Assembly (NCBI RefSeq): GCF_954871325.1
Contig: NC_088775.1
Location: forward strand, 84,731,561-84,795,560
Source: Gordionus sp. m RMFG-2023
Lineage: Eukaryota > Nematomorpha > Gordioida > Chordodea > Parachordodidae
Direction of reading: 5' to 3'
DNA: 64,000 nt
Shown here: one piece after another, positions 1-11,500 of the stretch
How positions within the stretch are numbered: position 1 is the stretch's first letter
Layout: each line of letters begins with the position of its first letter
Notes under the pieces: generated by a model
What the model saw: the letters and a program-made list of their open reading frames with translations, nothing else
Told to the model about the DNA's origin: nothing
Database searches by the model: none
Made by a program: the position numbers and the translations under genes

Positions 1-19
1 ATAAAAAATAGTCATTTCG

Positions 20-175
20 AACAGACCCTCTGGCCTAGTTAGATGAGTGCGTTAATCTCAATCCAGAAAGTTCTGGGTTCGAATTCCGTTCATGGTTTCT
101 GAAGCCAACTTGGTGGTTCGATACTTGGGGGATGATATATGGTAGATCGAACTCGGCCACATAATTCCAATATTA
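20..175 (+). repeat. tRNA-derived SINE, copy 1
   Basis: The 5' head carries a Pol III A-box-like stretch (TGGCCTAGTTAGATGAG, about 32-48) and a B box (GGTTCGAATTCC, about 77-88), so it derives from a tRNA. A body follows with the landmarks AACTTGGTGGTTCG, GGGGGATGATATAT and GAACTCGGCCACATAATTCC. The same head-plus-body order recurs inverted at 9345-9614, which shows a dispersed SINE rather than a functional tRNA gene. The 3' boundary is approximate. Confidence 0.75.
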
Positions 176-2464
176 AAAAAATTAATAGGTCGTTGTTTAC
201 TTATTGCTATATGTTGACTATGTTATATCTAATATATACCGATATACTCTGGGTAAATTGGAACACACATATGTGAGTGTTGGTCCTCTCATAGAATAAA
301 GTTCTAAATTGATAAATAAATTTAAAATAGATATTTCAGTAAGATAAAGAGACTATGACGCATTTGATTTTTTGATAATACTGTAATACATAACAAATGA
401 GTATTAATTTTGGAGTGCCTAAAACAAATATATAATTATATATAAATAATTTTAACTGTAAGTAATGATATATATGAGATTTTCGGATATTAATTTAAGG
501 ATTCTATACAGAAGATGTTCCTATCCTTTTTATTGTAATTTAGCATATCGGTAAAATGAGTCAAAATGACGTTCCCAACTATAATATGACAGTCCACCAA
601 TTTTACAAATATCATTCATAATTCCTGTTTATTGATTCCGAAAATTCGTCAGATTAAAAAATAGGGTTTTGACTTTCCTAAAATTTATTTATTAAGATTT
701 TAAAAGTTTTATTTATAATTATAAACGATAAAGTTTACAATTATTTTTTATTACTTTTGGTATGCTAAATACATTTTCTTCTATAAAAATTAAATATTCT
801 TTAAATCCTTTTTTTGGCCAATCATGTAGGAGGTAATTATCTATGTTGGGTTAAAATTTTTAGTCTTATAAAATAATAGCTAAATTATAATTGAAGTGGA
901 CATAGCGTTCCCCTGTATTGTTTCCAATATACTATATGCATTTTTTTTATATAGTAAAAAATTGATAAATGCCAAACAAATGAGTAGGGAGAGAAGGTTT
1001 CCCCCCATAGGGAGTATCTTGTATAGGAACTTGGCCAATAGCGTTAGGGAACGGAAGGCAGTAAGGAGAAAATTTTCGATGGTTCGAAAATAGGACACCA
1101 CCAAAATGTTATATATTTTCGAATAAATATCGGGGTTACGCAAAACGATTAGATTCAGGTGCATAACTAGAAATTTTCTATAAAGGGAAGTGGAGACAAT
1201 TTATTTTTTAATAATTGAAACGATCTTTTTCGAAACATTAAAATATTTTTGTAGAACAATGTTGTAAACCTAGATTCAAAATTTTAGCCAAGCAAATCAT
1301 TACCTAAGACTTAAAGCTCGGAATTTTGCTAAAAGAAGCATCCAATGAATTTTCTGTCGCATATTCTTGAGATAAGTTTTTATTTTCGCCATAATGAAGA
1401 GAAAAAAATTTCTCATTTCTGCTTTTGTTTATCCAAAATATACCGTAATTGAAATATATTTATTTAAAAACTTATTTATTTTATAGTATAAATGCTTGCA
1501 TATGGCATTTCAAAGAAAATCTAGTAAAATTAATCTTTTATACCAAGATTTAAATTCTAATATTAATTGGATCTTCCGATTTTTAATATCTTCTGGTTAA
1601 AATTGGGCAAGATGTGCAATTTTTTCTATATCGAGAGTCAATATTAGATCTTCAAACGAGTTGCAAAGCAATTATATTTGTAAATTGGATGGAGTCATAT
1701 GATAAATTACAAATCGTTCATTGATTTGGGTTAAAGCTTGAGATGAGTCTAGGCTTATAAAGCTCCAAATCATGTAGTTGTGATTTTGTCTCAACAATAG
1801 TTTATATCACGTGAAATTCCTGGTCAAAATTATATACTACTTTTTTAAAGTTTATTTCATCAATATTTAAAGGTTTTTTTAATGCGAATATAATAACTAA
1901 AATACATCAATCTATTTAAATGACATAAAAAGTTTGAAATATATAATTATAATATAATTGGACCCCCAAAATTAAAACTAAAACGCGGCTATTTACACAT
2001 AAAATGATTCTTAGAAATTTTGGTAATTTTATTTTATAAAAAAAAACACCTCTAATATTTATTGTTCAAATATCTTCTTTTTTTTATATATATAATAAAA
2101 ATTAGTTCTTTGTAATAAGAGTGTATGGATTAGTTTGGCAAGGTACATTTTTTTGCATAATTTTTGGAAATTTATAACTTTCTTAAAAATTTATACATTT
2201 AAAAAATAAATTAGATTAATATTTTGTCTAGACCCCTCTCCCTTCCTAACTTATAATGAGTTATAAAATAAGGTTTCTATGTCTATTATTTTACACCGAC
2301 AGACACAAGTTAATTACCTAGTTTGCTTATATTGAGATATTATATATATATATAAGTTAACAGTCAAACCATAAGTATTTTAAAATTTGAATTATTTTTT
2401 AACACTTTTCAAAAAATCATTGTAATAATTTATTTATTTTCCTTTTTCTCTCCCTTTTTCAAAG
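176..2464. other. AT-rich intergenic DNA, no gene recognised
   Basis: Mostly low-complexity A/T. A patch of ordinary base composition at about 960-1100 gives short open frames on both strands, but they lack splice context or any familiar motif. Short TA microsatellites lie near 2080 and 2340. Nothing here supports a gene. Confidence 0.5.
2450..2464 (+). promoter_or_regulatory. Splice acceptor (cis or trans) before the small secreted protein
   Basis: An unusually pure polypyrimidine tract (about 2430-2459, TTTTCCTTTTTCTCTCCC) leads into CAAAG. The spacing of 18 bases to the ATG is what a trans-splice acceptor or a short 5'UTR exon would give. Confidence 0.45.
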
Positions 2465-2482
2465 GAATTTAAGAAGAAAATC

Positions 2483-2827
2483 ATGAAACATTTTTTGGCT
2501 TTTTGGATATTACTCATTATCTTTATACAATTTTCAAAAAATATCCATGGCTACTATTACAATCAACCAATTTATAGGACTCATTCCATGCAATCTTCAA
2601 AAAATATCCATGGCGCCAATAATAATCAACCATTTTATTATTCTAGTAGAGCATGGAATAATCAAGATCTGCTCAGATTCTTAAATTCAAACCATGAATT
2701 AATTAATCATTTTTGTAATAAATACAAGCCTGCAAGCATACCATGCACTTCTTGCTCTTCTAATAGATATGATGTCAAACGGGAAAGGGAATGGGCTACG
2801 CGTAATTCATTAGCCGAGATTATATAA
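2483..2827 (+). CDS. Small secreted protein with an internal repeat (unrecognised)
   Basis: A 114-residue frame that starts at an ATG. Residues 1-16 are a hydrophobic signal-peptide-like segment (MKHFLAFWILLIIFIQ). The mature part has two 21-residue-spaced repeats containing SKNIHG followed by NNQP or YNQP (residues 16-36 and 37-57), then a Cys-poor tail with three cysteines (78, 88, 91) and a Lys-Arg pair at 99-100. Just upstream, a long pyrimidine run ends in CAAAG at 2464, which looks like a cis- or trans-splice acceptor 18 bases before the ATG. A poly(A) signal AATAAA lies at 2854-2859, 27 bases after the stop. I do not recognise the family. The signal peptide, repeat and basic pair would suit a small secreted or peptide-precursor protein, but that is inference. 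Confidence 0.55.
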   Translation: MKHFLAFWILLIIFIQFSKNIHGYYYNQPIYRTHSMQSSKNIHGANNNQPFYYSSRAWNNQDLLRFLNSNHELINHFCNKYKPASIPCTSCSSNRYDVKREREWATRNSLAEII

Positions 2828-2853
2828 ATGACTAACTATACATATATCGCATA

Positions 2854-2859
2854 AATAAA
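2854..2859 (+). terminator. Poly(A) signal AATAAA of the small secreted protein gene
   Basis: A canonical hexamer 27 bases downstream of the TAA stop at 2825-2827, in the right orientation. Confidence 0.45.
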
Positions 2860-2869
2860 AAATGTTTAA

Positions 2870-5554
2870 TATATGTTTTATGTTATAAAATGAACTATAT
2901 TATTATAATTTTCGGCCAATATATAATATCAAACAATTTTTTTTTATATCTATATAAAAAAGAATTAATTAATTTTTGTAAAATCTTATCATCAGTTTAT
3001 TTTCTTCTTTTTTTGAAATTTTAATGATTTTTTTTTTTGCCCTTTAAAAATAAATATGAAGAATATTTATTAAACTGATTTATAATTATAAACTATTAAA
3101 TTTATATTAACTTTTGTTAATAGAAATTTAATATTTAAAAAAATAAAATATTTTCGCTATAATGTAGAGTTATGTTTTTACGCAAAAAAGTTCAACCAGT
3201 TTTTAAAGATTTAAACTAAACAGCTATAATTTTTTACGAACCGAAAGCCAGGCCGGCTTTTTTTTTATCTTAACCTAAACAGATTTTCTACGCGGACAAG
3301 ATTTCCGTATGACTTATATAAAAATCAAAAGAAATGAAATATTTACTTTTACGTCATAGTAAGCGCAGTCAATCTTTTCGCTATATGGTCGAGCTACGCT
3401 TGGACTCTCAATACATTACCCTGCATCATAGTAAGCACGAGTTTGCGGCGAATGTATACATCGCTGCGAATTCGCGATAACTGTGAATGCAGAGTAATTA
3501 ATTTTAAAAAAAGTGGTGGTCAGGCTGAAAGGGTTAAATATAAAAGTAATTTTTTTTATTTCGTAATAAAGTAAAGTTGGAAAACACATTGTTTCTTTAA
3601 ACTCCTAAATTTAAAATAAATCTAAAAAAATTTAAAATACGCTTTAATTTGGAAGTAATGCAAACGTTAAATTTGGATGCACTATTAAAAACTTATAAAA
3701 CATTTTTTTTTATCTTATTAAATTTTTAAGCTGAAAATAAAAATAAATTTTTTTTGTCTATCCCGAACAATTTTAAAAAATGTGGCTCAAGACGTCTCGA
3801 GATATATATTAGTGATATTTTATTATATTATTATTATAATAAATCCCCCAAAATCCTACCTTTACCCTCATCGTGTCGGGGGAGTGGCAACGTCATTTGG
3901 CGGCTAATGGAGGTCTAAAAGGTTCCCTGTGGTCTGAGTCTAGAATAGGATCACTGTCTCCTCGACGGGGTGTAAAAAAAACCACCTAAAGGGGTTGATG
4001 TCAGGAAGGGCATCCGATTGTAAAAACCTTGCTACAAAATTTCCTAATGACTAAATCAGAGGGAAAACTGGCCAACCCGAAAATCGCCATTTAACGGAGA
4101 AGAAGAGTATATTATAATAAATCATTAACATATATTAGAATAGACTCAAGCACGAATAGGTCTCACCGAAACATAAGTAAATTTCTTTTAACTCAGCTTT
4201 CGCCAACCATTATTACTTGGGAAATCGGGCATAATTTTTTGAAGCCAGACCCAGTTCAAATTTTTTTTTTAAAGAAAGGTGTCTGGCGACCGATCAGATT
4301 TTTTTAAATTTAATTCATCCCAAAATTAAAATATCCGCATTTTTAGAAAATTAAATAAATTTGTTCAACCTTTCTGGACAATTTTTTTTTGATAGCCCGT
4401 TCGGACCGGGCTTTGCAGACCTCTATACATTTTTTTAAACAATTGGCTAAAAAAAATACGTATTTAAAATAAAAATAAATTTTGAAGAAAAAATCAAAAC
4501 AAATCTTGCTAAATTTTTCTTATAAAATATAACTAGTGAAAACGTCAATTAAACATTTTAGTAATCGTTTATCAATCTCTAATATACAAATATGCACCTT
4601 TAAAATGTTTTACCGTTTTCTTTCTTTCTTCGAAGTGATTGTTCCTAAAATATTTGTTGCCTTTAGAAAAAAAATTTAATTTGCCAAAAAAAATCTCAAT
4701 AAAGGATGCACCTTATAAACTTAAAACATGTTTCATGTCAGTCTCCATTTTATATACAAAAATTACATTTGCCGCTTCTTATTTTGTGTTACCCTTAGAC
4801 AATCCCTAAGATACCCCGCAGGGAGGGTCCAGGGTTGGACGATAAGCGTTATATAGCTAAACTTATATACTTTAAAAATAGATAAACGCACAATAAATAA
4901 TATGGCAAGCAACAAGCAACATTTTCTTTTATTAAGTAATCGAAGTAATAATTATCACGAGCCCCCCATATCGGCCGATAAATATGCTCGATACTGAGTC
5001 AAATAGATTGGGATGAATGGTTATAATACATAAAAAATTAAAATCACAAAATAACAAATCCCCCATAAAAAAAGGAGTGTTGAATTTATATTTAATATTT
5101 TGTTTTTTAAAAACTATATGATATATTTTTTTTTATAATTAATCGAATAAATTATCTATATTAAGGTAAAAATTAAAAAAAAATTAGTCACATGCGTGTC
5201 ATTTGTCATTAACATAGTAAAAATATTCACAAACACAAAATTACCTAATATATGTCAGGTGACAAAAAATATTATATCTTACAGAAAACGGGTAAAGTGT
5301 ATATAACATTATAATTATATAGAATAGAATAGAGTATATATTAAAATTTGATATATTAACCCCGTTATTTCCTAAGTTATATTAGAGATGACTGTCATTT
5401 AAAGATTTTTTACGACGTATTTTTGGGATGTACAATGTTTGTTATACATTTTAAAATAAAGTGTGCTTAAAAATTAAGTAATTTTATAAATATAATCATG
5501 TAAATATTTTATATAATAATAATGCCTCGAATAAAAAAAAAAGAAATTTGTTAT
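2870..5554. other. Intergenic DNA with repeat fragments
   Basis: AT-rich spacer. It holds a LINE-like 3' end (3842-4112), a short GC-richer patch with repeated GTAAGC motifs (3350-3480), and a GGGC-type repeat end near 4380-4430 that matches the family at 25406-25770 (the words GACCGGGCTTTGCAGA and CTCTATAC). No coding sequence was recognised. Confidence 0.5.
3842..4112 (+). repeat. LINE (RTE-type) 3'-terminal fragment, probable
   Basis: The segment has a normal base composition, unlike its surroundings. It includes the words GTCAGGAAGGGCATCCG, GTAAAAACCTTGC and GGCCAACCCG, and ends in a GAAGAAGAG tail before AT-rich DNA. From memory this combination is typical of the 3' ends of RTE-like LINEs and their SINE partners in animals. 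No open reading frame survives in it. The family assignment is recall, not alignment. Confidence 0.4.
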
Positions 5555-8500
5555 TCAAATGATTCGCTCCTTTTTGATTTGATAAACCAATTTAATTTCG
5601 CGGTAAGAAAGACGGATGAGGAAGAGAATAGCAAAAATGTCGGAAATGATCAACATCGCGAAAACGTTCCACCAACCTTTAGTAGCGACTAGACCCGCTA
5701 TAAGTGGACCTATGGCGGCACCTTTTTATTTTTATGAGTATTGTAATGATTAAAATAAATCATCGTAAAATGTAATTAATCACCTGACAATTTTAAAAAG
5801 AAATAGTATGATAATAGGTTGTTAATATTAGAGTTTGAAGAATTTTTAAAGAAATTTTTTTGCCAAAAATTTGTGATTTCAATCATGTAAGTAACATTCT
5901 TATGCGTAAAAATCACAAAATATTTGGGATTTTATAGGTAAAATTTTGACCAAAAATCTTCAGTAAAAATCTTTGAAGTTTTTTTTATTTTGAAGAGCAT
6001 TTCGAACACTGGTTAATATAATATAGTATGACTTAACTCTTTAAATCTAAAAATCGAAGATCAATTTTAATAACTTTACCATAATAAATGAAATTTATAT
6101 AAAGCTATTACTCTTATAAAAAAAAGTTTAAAACTCTCGATAGTAGTGAATGGGAAGAGTCTTTCCTTGAAAATCCTCGCGTCCTTCATAATGTGTACCA
6201 AGGATGCGTCCGCTCTTAGACTTAAAAAAGATCGATTTGTTTAATTATATAAACTATCGCCTGAGAATTAGATTATTCTATATCCACTTTTTGTTAAAAA
6301 CTACTTTTATTTTAAGATAAATCGTTTTTTTTTTAAATTATTATACTTTTCTATTAAATGAAAAAAATTCGAAATAAATATAAAATAAGTTATATCATAG
6401 CCAATATAACGTTAAATATCCTATAGAAAACAATAATAAAAAAAACTTATTTTTTTTAAATTGTTTCTCCTGCCAAAATTACAAAAAGTGTAGATGTAAT
6501 TATCTAATTCTCCAGGCGACGATATATTTAATAGGGAAATTTACCTTATATCTTTAAAATAATTTAATTACTCTAATAAAAATGGAGAAAAAAAATGTTT
6601 AAATTAAATATTTCTCTAAGGAATTTCCTCAATATTTAAAAAGTTTTAATGGATACAGAAGTGAAAAGCATTATTAATGGATATTATAGAATAATAAGAT
6701 GAACATGAAAAAATAGGTTTAAAAAAAAACTAGAAAAAAATAATGAATTCAAATTATAAAAAATATTTTGCTATAATTATATGCTACAAATCACTGATTT
6801 TTTTTAATTTTGCAAAGTTCTTTTTATTCTAGTATGGAGTATTCATAAAAAAAAATTTCAAATAAAAACTAAAAATTACATTCATTTTTAATATTATATA
6901 TATTTATTATAACTTTTTAAGATATCTACTACTTGTTTTTAAATAATGATCGAAGTTTAGATTTTATTTAATTGCGTTTATATTTAAATAATATTAGAAT
7001 TATTGTATCCTAAAAAAAATAAAAAGACTGGAATGAGATGAACGGTTCCAATTCACTATTTCGAAAGTGTAGAACTTTCTTTTTTTGTTATTACTTTTTC
7101 TTTCTTTCATTTATATGCTATATTATACAAGACGAATCATTGTGCAAAAAAATGGCGTTTTTTTTAATGATGCCTAGATCATTAGCATCGTAAATATGTC
7201 ACGTGTCTAACATATATAAAAATGGGAGGCTGCGCTATCCGTAATTGTATACAAAATGGCAGCCCACCTTTTCAAAGAACACATTCATGTGAAAACCAGA
7301 ATTTGGAAATGGAAACTAAAACCTGGAACCGCGCCAAATTTAAGAACCGGAATTAACTTTTCACAATTTTAGGAATTAGAACCGGTGACACTTTTTAAAA
7401 AATATTTGGACTAGAAAACCTTTTTTTAGTCAAAGCTTCTGGTGAAAGCACCTATTTCGAGATAAATTTATGTGAGGTATGGGGCCAGATGAGCGAAGTG
7501 ATGATGGGCTAGAAGGGTGTGACCCTAATTTTGTAATGGGATGTCATATTCCATTTTAAATTTACGCTAATGATATTCACCCCGAAAAAAGGACCCTCGC
7601 GAAATGAAGTATAAACTAATAATATTTTTTTTAATTTTAAAAAGAATAAATAATAACCTAAGGAGCCCGAACCGTCGATTATAGCCGTAATGGTGGCGAG
7701 CGCCTTGGCGTGCTGACTATGCCCAATTTTGTTTCCGAGTTCTGCCGAGACCGCAGTCGTTATAAGAGCGTATGGTCCGTTAACGAAATGACCAGCTTAT
7801 ATTTTTAAAGGTAAAAAAAAGGATTGATTGGTGAAAAAAGAGATAATTATCCAAATCGAAATAAAGGTCATAGTTAGGGAATTTAAGCTTACAACCAGAG
7901 GCCCGGAAAAGGGCTTATTTTCCCCTGATATATTCTATTGAAAAAAAATATGCCATGCTCACGTTCCATTCCACGTTTCGGAACGCGTTCCTAAAATAAT
8001 ATCTAATTTTTCACTTTTAATAATAATCCAATTTTTAATTAATCTTTATATAAGATCAATTATTACAACATCTCTAAATCATTATCTTTAAAATTTTTGA
8101 CAATTTGGTAACAAGGTATTCATTGAAATATTATTATTTCAAAAATATCATAATTAATATAATTAACAAAATTAATTATTTTAAATTTGTTTTAAAAAGA
8201 AATTCCATAATATTAAAATCACATAATAATGTAGAAGTCCTAAAATTCTTTCTGTCTTTCTTTCTTTCTTCACGAGGGAAAAAAAAATATATAAAGAATT
8301 TTGATCTTTTCTACAGTTTTATATATATATATATTAAAAACTTATGAACAAGAGGCATATATTGGTAGCGTAATTAACGTGTCCATAGGCGTGGTAGTAG
8401 TATATGAGGGGGCAGGATAGAGCCAACATAAATGCGCACACTGTAGCACTCGCCTCGGTCCGATCTGATATATACCCTTTTAAAATCAAAAACATTTTAT

Positions 8501-11500
8501 ATACTAATTTAAAATATGTCACGTGCATAGCGCGTTAGCAGGACTTAGTATTCTAAAGATAATAACTGATAAATAGTAATCACACATTTTTTGATAACAA
8601 TATTTGCATTTAACTTTTTCTTATTGCTAAAAATTTGCATAGGTAGAACAATTATTCTTTTAATAATCATTAGATCCACGTGGATTCACGGAAATGTTCA
8701 AAAAAAGGATCAAAAAAAATAAGAATCTCAGATAACGTCAAAGGAAAGAAATACCGTAAATTTACGAGGCGGCTACGTTTGTTCTATTCTCGTTAAAGAA
8801 TAAGTGAAAATTGCAAAATATTAATTTAAAAGCTATTTAAATCTCTTTCATTCGTTCTTCTTTCACGTTAATATTTTTTAAAAATTTATAAAAATAAAGA
8901 ATCATCACGACAATAATCTTCTTTTTGATCGTAGAACAATAATAATCTAAATTATCGAAAAATTCGCGTTTACCCGCCACTATCCCACCTAAAATACCGC
9001 CGAAATCAAAGATGGAAGCTAAAATGGCCGCTTTTCCGGGGTCGAGAGACGATGAGGCGCTTATATAGTTCGGAAGCCAGAACAAGAACGTGTAACTTAC
9101 GGCTTTGGCGAAAAATAGACACAACGAAAATTCAAGAACGCCGGGTACTCTCAAGGCCTTGCGTATACCGATGGGTTTTTTTCGGGTGGATTTTAAAGGA
9201 GGGGGCGAAGAGCCAAGTAAAGGAACGATATCGTCCGATCTATATTTTGTGTAAATAAAATAAATGAATATTCATGATGAGTTAAAAAAGAATTCAATTA
9301 TAAGAAATGTAAGTAAATGAATCTCGATTTTTTTTGGTTAATGATGCTTACTACCAAGTCAACGTATAGCAATTTTCTAAATAACCAAATTTGCTAAATA
9401 CCGATCAAAATTAATTAAAATATAATAAGACCCATATTATTTAATTTTTTATAGCGGAATCACGTGGTCGAGTCCGGCCACCTATATATCATCCCCCAAA
9501 GGACGGAACCACCAAGTTAGATTAAGAAAAAAAAACATGATCATTGCCGGGATTCGAACCATGACCATCGAATTGGTAAACGACGCTCTAGCCGACTAGG
9601 CCACAGAAGCATTCTAAAAATCACGATTTTCAAATATATATTATATCCAAATGAAAAATAAACAAAATACAAATTTGATAGGTAACACCTTACATTAACC
9701 ATTTTTTTTAGCTGGTACAATCAGCAAAATTTTTTTGTTGACCTTAATTTATTAAGCTATTATGAATATCGGAAAGCTTGCCGTAATTCCGTATAAAATT
9801 TTCTTTCTTTCTTCCATTCCTTCTTTCCTTTCTTCCTTCTCCATACTTCACAAAACTCGCTTAATTAAATTTCCGTTTTAAAATTTGTTCGCTTTTCGCG
9901 CTAGCTTTCGAGAGGTGAGATTTATACCCCCTCCCCCTCTTAGCGAAACAAAATGCAAATATTTTAAAGAATAAATTATGCTAATTATTTAAATGAACTG
10001 GAATTCCAAAAACAAACGTTATGATAATCACGTTCTCTTTCCTTTCCTTTCCTCCTCTTTCTCGATATATTATTTTCTTCCCCTTCCCGTTTTATTATTA
10101 TTATTCCTCTACAAAGCAGTTGACGATAAAGTGACTCCATTCGAGGCAGACTACAAAATTACCGAGCTCAGAGTTTTTTTAGAAGGAAGATGTGTATTTC
10201 CGCTTCTACTTACGGTTTCCGCTTTTAAATCTGATCCCGTTTTTCGACACTACTTCAATAAATTTGATATTTTTAAAAAAAATTATGAGAGAGAAAAATA
10301 AAATTAAATATTTTAACTGAGAATTGGCAGACAACAGATGAGATCTTTCATCGACGAGTTTGGAGTCGTAGTAATTTTGACTGCAACTATTTTCGAATGA
10401 GGAGGTAGACGGTAGGCCCCTTTCGAGGGAATCAGATTTCTTCTGCTTATGATCGGTGATCAGTGATTCGGCGTCTTTTTTTTATAAATTTTAAAAAAAG
10501 CTAAACTCGACGAAGACAAAGCATTATGTAAAAACTTGGGGTTTAGCTCCCCCCCCCCTCCCAAAGGAACATATGAATAATTATTAATAAAAATTGTAAC
10601 TAATAAAGAATAACTATTCTCCTGCAAATGGCCTTTTCTGAAAAGATAAGTATCAATATTTCACTATTTTACATAAAAAGATATCTTCCGCAATCGATAT
10701 TAAATTTTAAGTCGTACTTAAATCTCGAATAGAGTATTAAGATCGGTCATTTTATTCTAAAATTCAAATTTCGATTTTAAACATCTATTATTCAAGTTAT
10801 AAAAAATAATAATAATTTCGTTCGCCATAAGTTCATTATCATAATTATTACACATTTCTTCGTAATCTCTCTCGTAATTATTATACTCATTACAATATAT
10901 ATATTCATAAGTCACGTATTAACAGCTGATCGAGTTCATAAAATCTTTTATACGGTAGATAAATCCAGGTAGGATGATAGATCTAGTATTAAAAGATTTT
11001 ATAAACCCGATAAAGCTACCAAAACGCGGGGCATCTGATCCATTGTGAATTCAGTCTTAGATTATAATAATCCCTAAAGTGATATTTATAGTAAACGTAT
11101 ATTTAAGCGTTGCCTATTTAAGGCTTTAGAAATCACAGTTAATAATGTTTGAAATGTACGTCGCAATATGTTTTTAATTTTATCATAGCGTTAACATCAT
11201 AACGTTTTTATTATCTTGATTTGTAAATAACGCTGCGTTAAATAAGCCGCTGGAACGTATAGGCGTTTACTATAAATAAGGCCTAACTCACAATATCCCC
11301 TCCCAAAAAAATGCATACCAAAATAATTCTCACCTCTTTTGGTCTTTTTTCTTCCGGCAGTGAGAGCTAACCCGGCGTAGCACTCTTCGAACTCTTCCGG
11401 CGACGGCACCAGAAATAGGGCTACCGGTAAGGCCATGAATATTAGGATCAGGCCTGGAACCACGAAAGACCAACCCCAAGGTCCGTTAACCCAAAGAGCA

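Noticed and set aside
896-1164. Open frames on both strands near 0.9-1.1 kb
   Set aside because: Opposite-strand frames over the same patch, no splice context, no family resemblance.
8105-8347. Lysine/asparagine-rich plus-strand frame
   Set aside because: Pure AT-rich and microsatellite composition within an SLC37 intron.
9540-9614. A functional tRNA gene
   Set aside because: A and B boxes are present, but the head is fused to a repeated body that also occurs at 20-175, and no good acceptor stem is visible. A SINE explains it better.
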